Origin: Methylopila henanensis
GTDB lineage: Bacteria; Pseudomonadota; Alphaproteobacteria; Rhizobiales; Methylopilaceae
Reading direction: 5' to 3'
DNA length: 64,000 bases
Assembly (NCBI RefSeq): GCF_042681025.1
Contig: NZ_JBHUER010000010.1
Location: 558,001-622,000 of the forward strand
Both the position numbers and the translations under genes were made by a program. This document shows positions 1 to 7,780 of the stretch, piece by piece (position 1 is the stretch's first letter; the number at the start of each line of letters is the position of its first letter). Under the pieces are notes generated by a model. It saw only the letters and a list, made by a program, of their open reading frames with translations, was not told the origin of the DNA and made no database searches.

Positions 1-226
1 ACTCTTTCATTTTTGCCCCGCCAGACATCGGGGCTGGAATTTCTAAATTCTGCGAGCGAGCTTCATCAATCCACTCAAGTATTGCCTCATGAGCGCTGGC
101 AATGGCTTCGATTTCGGTTTCGCCGTCAGCCATGCATCCGCGCAAATCCGGGACAGTAGCCATGAAACCGCCGCCATCCTCCTCGGTGAGAGGAGTAACG
201 ACAATGGGATAAGACAGGTCGCTCAT
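1..226 (-). CDS. hicB: HicB-family antitoxin, C-terminus cut by window edge
   Basis: Reads leftward from an ATG at 224-226 and is still open at base 1, so about 75 residues are visible. The N-terminal half has the HicB partial RNase-H-like fold pattern: a short strand (SYPIVVTPL), a Gly-rich turn, then VPDLRGCMADGETEIEAI, which matches the HicB 'PDLPGC.T.GDT.eEA' signature. HicB binds and neutralises HicA and often represses the operon. The ATG overlaps the hicA stop by four bases (ATGA), the standard toxin-first hicAB order. The C-terminal DNA-binding domain lies outside the window, so HTH versus ribbon-helix-helix type cannot be told. Confidence 0.85.
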   Translation of the reverse strand, partial: MSDLSYPIVVTPLTEEDGGGFMATVPDLRGCMADGETEIEAIASAHEAILEWIDEARSQNLEIPAPMSGGAKMKE

Positions 227-609
227 CTCTTGCCATCCGTTCCCTGATGCACCGCTTCAGTTCTACCGGTCCCCAGAGCCGCTGCCGCGCTTTGGAGTTT
301 CGATGCTTCATCCGCCTCAAGATGGGCCATCGCAAGCGCCGTAAGCTTCCTGATGTATGGCGGCTTGATGGGCTTATGAGCCGGAATTGTTAATATCCCC
401 GAAAGATGTTTACTGCGCACTTTGATATGGCTTCCACGGGTCGGCGGATTGCAACTTAACCCAATCTGATTGCAAAGCTTTTCGACATCTCGCACCTGCC
501 AATCCCCCTTGGGATTCGCGCGCATATCGGCAAGTTCTCTGCATTCGATCTGGATAGGAGGCGTTTGGCGTTTTCTAGATGCCAAATCGGGATCGTTTTC
601 CGCCACCAC
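223..609 (-). CDS. hicA: HicA-family mRNA interferase toxin
   Basis: 128 codons from a GTG at 609. The HicA double-stranded-RNA-binding-like core is seen at about residues 33-90: a helix (WQVRDVEKLCNQIGL), then GSHIKVRSKHLSGILTIP with the conserved Gly-Ser-His; the His is the expected catalytic residue for translation-independent mRNA cleavage. It is followed by a Pro/Lys segment and the helix YIRKLTALAMAH. The protein is longer than minimal HicA (about 60 residues) at both ends. The start is uncertain: an internal ATG at 525 would give 100 residues and keep the whole core. It is translationally coupled to the downstream hicB. The local sequence is less GC-rich than the rest of the window, as expected for an acquired module. 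Confidence 0.75.
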   Translation of the reverse strand: MVAENDPDLASRKRQTPPIQIECRELADMRANPKGDWQVRDVEKLCNQIGLSCNPPTRGSHIKVRSKHLSGILTIPAHKPIKPPYIRKLTALAMAHLEADEASKLQSAAAALGTGRTEAVHQGTDGKR

Positions 610-662
610 ACCGGCTCCTTCGCCTCTCCGCCTCTGTCGCTAATTTAAATATGAACCAGTGT

Positions 663-1154
663 CTAGAACTCAACCGCCACACCTTCGTCCGTTCGTGCGC
701 GAACAGACCAAGTGATGCCCTCTGAAGCTGAATTTTCCCTGCGGATGTCAAAGCCTGCGCTTATCCCACGAAGGGCCTTTCCGACCCTTTTCACCACGTC
801 GCTCAACAACCGTCTGTCGGCCGCATCGCGCCCTTCTAGCGCTAGCACGGCCTTCGCAATCTCCCGGGTCGTCATCGGCTTTGGCGCCTCTCTGAGCGTG
901 TCGAGGATTGCACGCGACAGGTCCCCCGGCCCAAATAGCACATCCCGCTTCTGGCGCGGCATGGCGGCGTCCAGATCGCCCACGTAGCCGAGAGAGCCAA
1001 GCACCCGGTCAAGCGCTTGAACGTCGTTCTTAATCTCCGCTAGGCGGTCGCGGATGCGTTCGGCCTCGCCGAACAGGTCGGCGCGCTTCGTTAGAAGCCC
1101 GTTGATCGTGTGCTCGAACGTGTCGGTTCGGGAGCGGCGGATGGTGCCGGCCAT
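663..1154 (-). CDS. hypothetical protein, coiled coil plus winged-helix-like domain
   Basis: 163 residues from the ATG at 1152-1154, whose A is shared with the stop of the upstream gene (TGATG), so the two are translationally coupled. A longer frame exists upstream but would run into that gene. Residues about 10-55 are strongly helical and charged (FGEAERIRDRLAEIKNDVQ), compatible with a coiled-coil dimeriser. Residues about 75-125 have the pattern of a winged-helix domain (LSRAILDTLREAPKPMTTRE, then IAKAVLALEG). No enzyme motif is seen. I do not recognise the family. The position next to hicAB and the overlap with a small basic protein suggest a regulator or antitoxin-like role, which is inference only. 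Confidence 0.6.
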   Translation of the reverse strand: MAGTIRRSRTDTFEHTINGLLTKRADLFGEAERIRDRLAEIKNDVQALDRVLGSLGYVGDLDAAMPRQKRDVLFGPGDLSRAILDTLREAPKPMTTREIAKAVLALEGRDAADRRLLSDVVKRVGKALRGISAGFDIRRENSASEGITWSVRARTDEGVAVEF

Positions 1155-1474
1155 CAATCGACCTCCGGGAACATGTTGGGATGCCGACGCATGTACCGCT
1201 TCTGCTGCGGATAAGCCGTGCAAAACCGCCATCCATTCGCGACGACGACCATTACCGGGACGCCCGTGCTTGGCACCCTGACGGCGTACACCCTGCCTCC
1301 ACGCAGCGTAGTGCGGACATACGACGCTTGCTTCTTTCGGATGGCCCTCCGCATCCCGGAATAGTCGCCGGGCCCGAGGACGACGCCCCAGCGCTCCAGC
1401 AGCCTCCGGTGAAAATGGAACTGGCTTTCTTCGATGAAGACGCCATTCCAGCGAGGATCAAGGTCGCTGCTCAT
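1154..1474 (-). CDS. hypothetical small basic protein
   Basis: 106 residues from the ATG at 1472-1474; a TTG two codons upstream (1480) is the only longer option. The sequence is rich in Arg and aromatic residues. It has a helical N-terminal half with His/Arg (FHFHRRLLERWGVVLGPGDY), then alternating beta-type stretches (GGRVYAVRVPSTGVPVMVVV). That order, a helix with H..R..ER.G followed by a small sheet, loosely resembles DUF4258/RelE-like mini-proteins, but no signature is decisive. It overlaps the downstream 163-residue gene by one base. I assign no function. Confidence 0.55.
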   Translation of the reverse strand: MSSDLDPRWNGVFIEESQFHFHRRLLERWGVVLGPGDYSGMRRAIRKKQASYVRTTLRGGRVYAVRVPSTGVPVMVVVANGWRFCTAYPQQKRYMRRHPNMFPEVD

Positions 1475-1563
1475 GATCAACGATTTTAGTTGACCTTGGC
1501 GGGAACACCAGACATATTGTTTTGGCAGTTGCTACCTAAGGCCGCAAATCTGCACGAAGAATG

Positions 1564-1587
1564 GCGGCGCTCCTGACGGAGCGCCGC
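1564..1587 (-). terminator. Rho-independent-type hairpin after DAHP synthase
   Basis: A perfect 10-bp stem (GCGGCGCTCC / GGAGCGCCGC) with a TGAC loop lies 10 bases past the stop codon of the minus-strand DAHP synthase gene. There is no clear U-tract on the minus strand, so termination strength is uncertain. Confidence 0.6.
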
Positions 1588-1597
1588 GGGACCATCG

Positions 1598-2983
1598 TCA
1601 CTCGGCGGCCGCGACGTGCTTGCGGCCGCGTGCGACGCGTTCCTTCTTCAGCTCCTCGGCCACGAGGAACGCCGCCTCGATCGCCTGCTCGGCGTTGAGG
1701 CGCGGGTCGCAGTGGGTGTGGTAGCGGTCGTGCAGGTCCGCGTCCGAGATCGCGCGGGCGCCGCCCGTGCATTCGGTCACGTTCTTGCCGGTCATCTCCA
1801 CATGGATGCCGCCGGCGTAGGACCCCTCGGCGCGGTGGACGTCGAAGAACGCCTTCACCTCGGCGAGGATGCGCTCGAACGGCCGGGTCTTGTAGCCGGA
1901 CGCCGCCTTGATGGTGTTGCCGTGCATCGGGTCGCACGACCACACCACGTTACGGCCGCCGGTCTTGGTGGCGCGCACCAGCGCCGGCAGATGCGCGTCG
2001 ACCTTGTCGGCGCCGAAGCGCGCGATCAGCGTGAGCCGGCCCGGCTCGTTGTCCGGATCGAGCGCCTCGATCAGCCGCATCAGCTCGTCCGGCTTCAGCG
2101 ACGGGCCGCACTTCAGCCCGATCGGGTTCTTGATGCCGCGGAAGTACTCCACATGCGCATGGTCGAGCTGGCGCGTGCGGTCGCCGATCCAGATCATGTG
2201 GCCCGAGGTCGCGTACCAGTCGCCGGTGGTCGAGTCGACGCGGGTCAGCGCCTGCTCGTAGCCGAGCAGCAGCGCCTCGTGGCTGGTGAAGAAGTCGGTC
2301 GTGCGCAGCTCCGTGTGCGTTTCCGGGTCGACCCCGCAGGCGCGCATGAAGTCGAGCGCCTCCGCGATCCGGTCGGCCACCTCCTGGTAGCGGCCGGACT
2401 GCGGGCTCTCCTTGACGAAGCCGAGCATCCACTGGTGCACGAAGTCGAGATTGGCGTAGCCGCCGGTCGCGAAGGCGCGCAGCAGGTTCAGCGTCGCCGC
2501 CGACTGGCGGTACGCCTCGAGCTGGCGGCGCGGGTCCGGGATGCGGGCCTCGGGCGTCGCGTCGGTGCCGTTGACGATGTCGCCGCGGTAGATCGGCAGC
2601 TCGACGCCGTCCACGACCTCGGTCGGCGACGAGCGCGGCTTGGCGAACTGGCCGGCGATGCGGCCGACCTTCACCACCGGCGAGGCGGCGGCGTAGGTCA
2701 TCACCACCGCCATCTGCAGCAGCACGCGGAAGAAGTCGCGGATGTTGTCGGCGGAATGCTCGGCGAAGGCCTCGGCGCAGTCCCCGCCCTGCAGCAGGAA
2801 CGCCTCGCCCTTGGCGACCTTGGCGAGCTGGCGCTTCAGCTTGCGCGCCTCGCCCGCGAACACGAGCGGCGGAAACGACGCAAGCTGAGCCTCGACGGCC
2901 GACAGCGCGGCCGCGTCCGGATAGACCGGGGCCTGCAGGATCGGCTTTTCGCGCCAGCTTGACGGGCTCCAACGCTCGGACAT
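1598..2983 (-). CDS. aroG: class II 3-deoxy-7-phosphoheptulonate (DAHP) synthase
   Basis: 461 residues, the usual length of plant/mycobacterial-type (class II) DAHP synthases. The enzyme condenses phosphoenolpyruvate with erythrose 4-phosphate, the first step of the shikimate pathway. Family hallmarks: N-terminal WSPSSWREKP, LLQGGDCAEAF near residue 65, KVGRIAGQFAKPRS, the LLLGYEQALTR region, GIKNPIGLKCGPSL, WSCDPMHGNT and GGIHVEMTGKNVTEC. The start ATG at 2981-2983 is chosen over an upstream in-frame codon because it begins with the conserved MSERWSPSSW and has a GGAGA ribosome site. It is monocistronic with a hairpin terminator; the MFS gene lies 136 bases upstream on the same strand. Confidence 0.95.
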   Translation of the reverse strand: MSERWSPSSWREKPILQAPVYPDAAALSAVEAQLASFPPLVFAGEARKLKRQLAKVAKGEAFLLQGGDCAEAFAEHSADNIRDFFRVLLQMAVVMTYAAASPVVKVGRIAGQFAKPRSSPTEVVDGVELPIYRGDIVNGTDATPEARIPDPRRQLEAYRQSAATLNLLRAFATGGYANLDFVHQWMLGFVKESPQSGRYQEVADRIAEALDFMRACGVDPETHTELRTTDFFTSHEALLLGYEQALTRVDSTTGDWYATSGHMIWIGDRTRQLDHAHVEYFRGIKNPIGLKCGPSLKPDELMRLIEALDPDNEPGRLTLIARFGADKVDAHLPALVRATKTGGRNVVWSCDPMHGNTIKAASGYKTRPFERILAEVKAFFDVHRAEGSYAGGIHVEMTGKNVTECTGGARAISDADLHDRYHTHCDPRLNAEQAIEAAFLVAEELKKERVARGRKHVAAAE

Positions 2984-3119
2984 CTCGGTTCTCCAAAAGC
3001 TCGCCGGGCGGCGCCGGCGCGGACGGTCGCGGCCGTCCACGCGTCATATGGCCGCTCGTGGCGCGCGCTTCTAGCACCTGCGCGCCGCGCGCGCCAACCC
3101 GCGGGAGCCGCGGACCGGC

Positions 3120-4568
3120 TCAGCCTTCCGGAGGGAGCGGCTCGAAGCTGTCGCGCAGCGGACGGCGCGGCATGGCGGCGAGCGCCGCGATGGCGACCGC
3201 GGTCGAGGCCGCCGCGATCAGGAACGCGATCCGGAAGGCGTCCGGGCTGATCGCCACCCGCGGGCCCGCGTCGCCGCCCTCGGCGCCGAGCCCCGCGCCC
3301 AGCACCACCGCCCCGAGCACCGCGACGCCGGCCGCGGAGCCGAGCGAGCGCATGAAGGCGAGCAGCGCGGTCGCAGCCCCCAGGTCGTGGCGCGCGACCG
3401 CGTTCTGCACGCTGACGGTGGTGGTCGGGAAGATCGTGCCGACGCCGAAGCCGTAGACGAAAAACAACGCCTCGGTGAGCCAGAACGAGCGCGCCTCGGT
3501 CGTCGCCGCGAGCACCGCGAGCGTCCCCAAGGCGACCGTGAGGCCGGCGAGCGCCGGGGTCTTGTACCGGTCGGAGCGCACCAGCACGCGGGCCGCGGTC
3601 AGCGCGCCGCCGACGGCGCCGAGCGCGAGCGGCGTCAGGCCGAGCGCGGCGAGGTCCGGCCGGAGCCCGTGCATGGACTCGAAGTAGACCGGCGCCAGCG
3701 TCGAGAGGCCGAGATGGCCGCCGACCGCGAAGAACAGCGAGGCCGTCGCGCGGGCGATGACGCGGTCCTTCAGCACGTGGAGCGGGATCAGCGGCTCGGC
3801 GAAAGTCCACAGCCGGCGCACGAACAGCGCGCCCGCCACCGCGGCCGACGCCGCGAGCCCGAGCACCAGCGGCGAGGTCCAGTCGCCGCTGACGCGCCCG
3901 AAGGACAGCGCCAGCATGGCGAGCGACGTCGCGCCGACCACGAGCATGGCGCCCGGCACGTCCAGCCTGTGCGACTTCGGCTGGAACGTCAGATCGCGCA
4001 GCGGCGCGTGCATGATCGCGAGCGCCAGCACGCCTATCGGCAGGTTGACCCAGAAGATCATCGACCAGTGCAGGTGCTCGGCCATCACGCCGCCGACGAT
4101 CGGCCCCGCGATGCCCGACACCGCCCACATGCCCGAGATGTAGGCCGCGTAGTTGCCGCGCTGCTTCGGCGGCACGATGTCGCCGATGACGGTCTGCGCG
4201 AGCGCGATCAGGCCGCCGCCGCCGACGCCCTGCAGCGCGCGGCCGGCGACCAGCACGCCGAGATTCGGCGCGAGCGCGCACACGATCGACCCGACCAGGA
4301 AGATCGCGACCGCCGCGACGATCACCGGATAGCGGCCGTGGATGTCGGCGAGCTTGCCGTAGAGCGGCGTCACCGCCGTCGCGGTCACGAGATAGGCCGA
4401 GATCACCCAGGACAGGTACTCGGCGTGGCCGAGCGACTGGCCGATGGTGGTCATCGCCGGCGCGACGATGGTCTGGTCGAGCGCCGCGAGCAGCATCGCG
4501 GCCAGCACGCCGACGATGATCTGGCGCCGACGGACGTCGTCGATGACCCGGGACGGACGCGCGTCCAT
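3120..4568 (-). CDS. MFS drug/solute exporter, DHA2 (EmrB/QacA) type
   Basis: 482 residues with about 14 hydrophobic segments. The N-terminal DHA2 signature is clear: LLAALDQTIVAPAMTTIG in helix 1, WVISAYLVTATAVTPLYGKL, then the MFS loop motif KLADIHGRYPV, and GRALQGVGGGGLIALAQTVI in helix 4. The family expels hydrophobic compounds by proton antiport across the inner membrane. There is no adjacent EmrA-like adaptor or regulator, so the substrate cannot be inferred. The C-terminus is short and ends after a last helix (LIAAASTAVAIAALAAMP). Confidence 0.85.
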   Translation of the reverse strand: MDARPSRVIDDVRRRQIIVGVLAAMLLAALDQTIVAPAMTTIGQSLGHAEYLSWVISAYLVTATAVTPLYGKLADIHGRYPVIVAAVAIFLVGSIVCALAPNLGVLVAGRALQGVGGGGLIALAQTVIGDIVPPKQRGNYAAYISGMWAVSGIAGPIVGGVMAEHLHWSMIFWVNLPIGVLALAIMHAPLRDLTFQPKSHRLDVPGAMLVVGATSLAMLALSFGRVSGDWTSPLVLGLAASAAVAGALFVRRLWTFAEPLIPLHVLKDRVIARATASLFFAVGGHLGLSTLAPVYFESMHGLRPDLAALGLTPLALGAVGGALTAARVLVRSDRYKTPALAGLTVALGTLAVLAATTEARSFWLTEALFFVYGFGVGTIFPTTTVSVQNAVARHDLGAATALLAFMRSLGSAAGVAVLGAVVLGAGLGAEGGDAGPRVAISPDAFRIAFLIAAASTAVAIAALAAMPRRPLRDSFEPLPPEG

Positions 4569-4604
4569 CAGCGGGGCCGACAGAGCGCGGCGGCTCCCGC
4601 CGCT

Positions 4605-4735
4605 TCACCTCTCCCCGCCGGAGAGAGGTCGATCGGCGAAGCCGGGCGGGTGGAGGGGATCGCAAACCGGAAAGGGGTAAGCCCCCTCGCCCGGCCCTCC
4701 GGGCCGACCTCTCCCCGCCGGGGAGAGGTGAAGGA
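4605..4735. repeat. paired palindromic intergenic repeat (CCTCTCCCCGCCGG family)
   Basis: Between the MFS gene and gor lie two copies of a short palindrome, CACCTCTCCCCGCCGGAGAG near 4607 and ACCTCTCCCCGCCGGGGAGA near 4710. They flank a GC-rich spacer that contains a further self-complementary stretch (CCGGCCCTCCGGGCCG). Together they can fold into one large structure. Such REP/BIME-like elements are common between genes in alphaproteobacterial genomes. No coding is seen in 4569-4761. Confidence 0.6.
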
Positions 4736-4761
4736 GAGCGACGCGCCGCCTCGGCGAACGC

Positions 4762-6123
4762 TCACGACGGCGACCACTTCGTCCTGAGCGTGACGAGCTC
4801 TTCCGCGGCGGTCGGGTGCAGAGCCACGGTGGCGTCGAACTGCGCCTTGGTGGCCCCCATCTTCACGGCGACGGCCGCGAGCTGGATCATCTCCGCCGCG
4901 GCCTCGCCGACGATGTGCACGCCGAGCACGCGGTCGGTCGCGGCGTCGACGACGATCTTCATCAGCACCTTCTCGTCCCGGCCGGAGAGCGTCGCCTTCA
5001 TCGGCCGGAAGCGGGCCTTGTAGATGTCGACCTCCCCGCCCCGCTCGCGCGCCTCGGCCTCGGTGAGGCCCACCACGCCCACCTCGGGCGTCGCGAACAC
5101 GGCGGTGGGAATGTCGGCGTAGTCCACGAGCGTCGGCGCGTTTCCGAACACCGTGTCGGCGAAGGCGTGGCCCTCGCGGATCGCGACCGGCGTCAGGTTC
5201 ACGCGGTTGGTGACGTCGCCCACGGCGTAGATCGAGGGCACGTTGGTGCGGGCGGTCACGTCCACCATGACCGCGCCGGCGTGGTCGCGCATCACATGGG
5301 TGGCGTCGAGGCCGAGATTGTCGACCAGAGGGCCGCGCCCGATCGCGAGCATCACCTGCTCCGCCTCGATCGCGCGGCCGGCGTTCGTGAGCACGCGGCG
5401 GACGTTTCCGACCGCCTCGATCCCGACGATCTCGTCCTCGAGGACAAGCTCCACGCCGCGCCTGGCGAGGCCTGCGGCGACCTCGTCGCGCACGTCCTCG
5501 TCGAAGCCGCGCAGCAGCTTCGCGCCGCGGTGGATCAGCGTCACGCAGGACCCGAGCCCGGCGAACACGCCGGCGAACTCGATCGCGATGTAGCCGCCGC
5601 CGACGATGACGATGCTCGCCGGAAGCGCGGGCAGGTCGAACGCCTCGTTCGAGGAGATCGCGAGCTCCGCGCCGGGGAAGACGCCCTTCGCGGGCGCGCC
5701 GCCGGTGGCGATCAGGATCGTCCCCGCCGTCACGGTCGAGCCGTCTGCGAGCGCGACCGCGTTCGGACCCGCGATGGTGGCGCGCTGGCGGTGGATCGCG
5801 ACGCCGGCCTTGACGAGATTCGCCTCGTAGATCGCGGACAGGCGCGCGATCTCGCGGTCCTTCGCCGCGATCAGCGCCGGCCAGGAGAAGGTCGGCTCCG
5901 GCACGGTCCAGCCGAAGCCGGCGGCGTCCTCGAACTCGTCGGCGAAGCGGCTGGCGTAGACCAGCAGCTTCTTCGGCACGCAGCCCCGGATCACGCAGGT
6001 CCCGCCGATGCGGTACTCCTCCGCGATCGCAACCTTGGCTCCGTGCTGGGATGCGATCCGCGCCGCGCGCACGCCGCCGGAGCCCGCGCCAATCACGAAG
6101 AGGTCGACGTCGTAATCCGACAT
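4762..6123 (-). CDS. gor: glutathione-disulfide reductase
   Basis: 453 residues. The flavoprotein disulfide reductase reduces oxidised glutathione with NADPH in the cytosol. Seen: FAD-binding VIGAGSGGVRAAR at about residue 10; the redox pair in GGTCVIRGCVPKK (CxxxxC); the NAD(P)-binding motif IVGGGYIAIEFAG near residue 170, followed by HRGAKLLRGFD, whose Arg residues fit NADPH preference; FAD motif SIYAVGDVTN; and the C-terminal catalytic HPTAAEEL. The start is the ATG at 6121-6123 (MSDYDVDLFV), the family N-terminus, preceded by GGAAGGA; a longer in-frame extension is not conserved-looking. Divergent from tctC across about 200 bases. Confidence 0.93.
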   Translation of the reverse strand: MSDYDVDLFVIGAGSGGVRAARIASQHGAKVAIAEEYRIGGTCVIRGCVPKKLLVYASRFADEFEDAAGFGWTVPEPTFSWPALIAAKDREIARLSAIYEANLVKAGVAIHRQRATIAGPNAVALADGSTVTAGTILIATGGAPAKGVFPGAELAISSNEAFDLPALPASIVIVGGGYIAIEFAGVFAGLGSCVTLIHRGAKLLRGFDEDVRDEVAAGLARRGVELVLEDEIVGIEAVGNVRRVLTNAGRAIEAEQVMLAIGRGPLVDNLGLDATHVMRDHAGAVMVDVTARTNVPSIYAVGDVTNRVNLTPVAIREGHAFADTVFGNAPTLVDYADIPTAVFATPEVGVVGLTEAEARERGGEVDIYKARFRPMKATLSGRDEKVLMKIVVDAATDRVLGVHIVGEAAAEMIQLAAVAVKMGATKAQFDATVALHPTAAEELVTLRTKWSPS

Positions 6124-6329
6124 GGGTGTTCCTTCCGCCGTTCCGCGCACGAAAGCCGCAATAGGCTCATCGGCGGGGACTGAGCAAGGTGGGAAGCGGC
6201 GGACGATCGACAACATCGGCCTCGACATCCCTGCCCGGCGGTTGCAATTGTCGCACCCGCTGGCTTGCTTGTGATCCGTCGAGGCGCGCCGACAGAAGCG
6301 CGCTCGAACGCCGATTGGAGACGCTTTCC

Positions 6330-7292
6330 ATGCCCCTCGCCTTCCGTCGACGCGTCGCGGCGGCCGCGGCGCTTGTCGCCGCCCTCTCGCCGGGTCCAGC
6401 GTTCGCCGCCGACATCAAGATCATCGCGCCGGCCTCGCCCGGGGGCGGCTGGGACCAGACCGCGCGGACCATCCAGCAGGCGCTCCAGGAGGAGAAACTG
6501 GCGGGTTCGGTCCAGGTCGAGAACGTCACCGGCGCCGGCGGCACGATCGGCCTGGCGCAGTTCGCCAACCGCGCAAAGGGCGACCCGCACCAGCTCATCG
6601 TCGGCGGCTACGTCATGGTCGGGGCGATCATCATGAACGACGCCCCGGTGACGCTCGACGCCGTCACGCCTCTCGCCCGCCTCACCGGCGAGTACGAGGC
6701 GATCGTGGTGGCGGAGAATTCCTCCATCCGGACCATGGCGGACGTGGTCGCGAAGCTGAAGGCCGATCCGGGCTCCGTCTCCTGGGGCGGCGGTTCGGCC
6801 GGCGGGGCCGACCACATCGCGGCAGGGCTGATCGCCAAGGCGGTCGGCGTCGACCCCACGAAGGTCAACTACATCCCGTTCTCCGGCGGCGGCGAGTCGC
6901 TCGCGGCGGTGCTCGGCGGACAGACGACGGTCGGCGTCTCGGGCTACGGCGAGTTCGAAGCCCAGGTGAAGGCCGGCAAGCTGCGCGTGCTCGCAATCTC
7001 GGCGCCGGAGCGCGTTCCCGAGATCGACGCGCCGACGCTGAAAGAGAGCGGCGTGGACGTGGAGGTCCAGAACTGGCGCATGGTCGCCGGCGCTCCCGAT
7101 CTCACGCCGGAGGGCAAGGCCGAGATCCTGAAGACCATTGAGGCCATGGCGAAATCGAAGACCTGGACCGACGCGCTCAAGACCAAGGGCTGGACCGACA
7201 CCTACCTGGCCGGCGACGCCTTCGCGGCGGAGCTCAAGGAGGACATCCAGAAGACCCACGTCATCCTGCGCGACATAGGGCTGGCGGAATGA
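6330..7292 (+). CDS. tctC: tripartite tricarboxylate transporter substrate-binding protein (Bug/TctC family)
   Basis: 320 residues from the ATG at 6330 with GGAG 11 bases upstream. An N-terminal signal peptide (Arg-rich start, AAAAALVAALSPGPAFA) precedes the mature part beginning ADIKIIAPASPGGGWDQTAR, the Bug-family beta1-alpha signature. This periplasmic Venus-flytrap protein hands di/tricarboxylates or related carboxylates to TctAB. The stop overlaps tctB (ATGA). The first gene of a tctCBA operon; no TctDE two-component sensor is next to it. The ligand cannot be assigned from sequence. Confidence 0.9.
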   Translation: MPLAFRRRVAAAAALVAALSPGPAFAADIKIIAPASPGGGWDQTARTIQQALQEEKLAGSVQVENVTGAGGTIGLAQFANRAKGDPHQLIVGGYVMVGAIIMNDAPVTLDAVTPLARLTGEYEAIVVAENSSIRTMADVVAKLKADPGSVSWGGGSAGGADHIAAGLIAKAVGVDPTKVNYIPFSGGGESLAAVLGGQTTVGVSGYGEFEAQVKAGKLRVLAISAPERVPEIDAPTLKESGVDVEVQNWRMVAGAPDLTPEGKAEILKTIEAMAKSKTWTDALKTKGWTDTYLAGDAFAAELKEDIQKTHVILRDIGLAE

Positions 7293-7768
7293 GCGCGGCC
7301 GGCGGGAAATCCGGCCGCACGGCCGGCGCGGTCATCGTCGCTCTGGCGCTGATCGCGGTCGCCGGCGTCGTCGCCGCGGACGCGGTGCGGTTGAGCGCGG
7401 CGCGCACCTTCGGCCCCGGCATAGGCCCTTCCGCCTTTCCCTGGGCGATCGCGGTCGGCCTCGCCGCTCTCGGTCTCGCGAACCTCGTCGTCGCGCTTCG
7501 GGGTCGGGCGCCGGCGGGCGAGCCCGTCGAGATCGGCCCGGCGCTCTGGGTCGTCGGCGGACTGGCGGGCCAGATCGCGCTGCTGCCCTTCGCGGGCTTC
7601 TCGATCGCGACCGGAGTGCTGTTCGGGCTGACGGCGCGCGGCTTCGGCCGCGGCCCGCTCTGGCTCACCATCCCGATCGGCGCCGTCCTGGCCTTCGCGC
7701 TGTATGTGCTCTTCACCAAGGCCCTGGCGCTGACGCTGCCGGCCGGCCCGCTCGAAAAGCTCGTCTGA
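7289..7768 (+). CDS. tctB: tripartite tricarboxylate transporter small membrane subunit TctB
   Basis: 159 residues with four hydrophobic segments (residues about 10-30, 45-65, 85-105, 115-145), the layout of the poorly conserved TctB subunit. It starts inside the tctC stop (ATGA) and lies 12 bases before tctA. TctB associates with TctA in the inner membrane. The call rests on size, topology and position between tctC and tctA more than on motifs. Confidence 0.85.
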   Translation: MSAAGGKSGRTAGAVIVALALIAVAGVVAADAVRLSAARTFGPGIGPSAFPWAIAVGLAALGLANLVVALRGRAPAGEPVEIGPALWVVGGLAGQIALLPFAGFSIATGVLFGLTARGFGRGPLWLTIPIGAVLAFALYVLFTKALALTLPAGPLEKLV

Positions 7769-7780
7769 AGGACCGGCCGG

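Noticed and set aside
3387..6183. Long plus-strand frames opposite the MFS and gor genes
   Set aside because: Antisense to recognised enzymes; the translations are Arg/His/Asp-rich without motifs.
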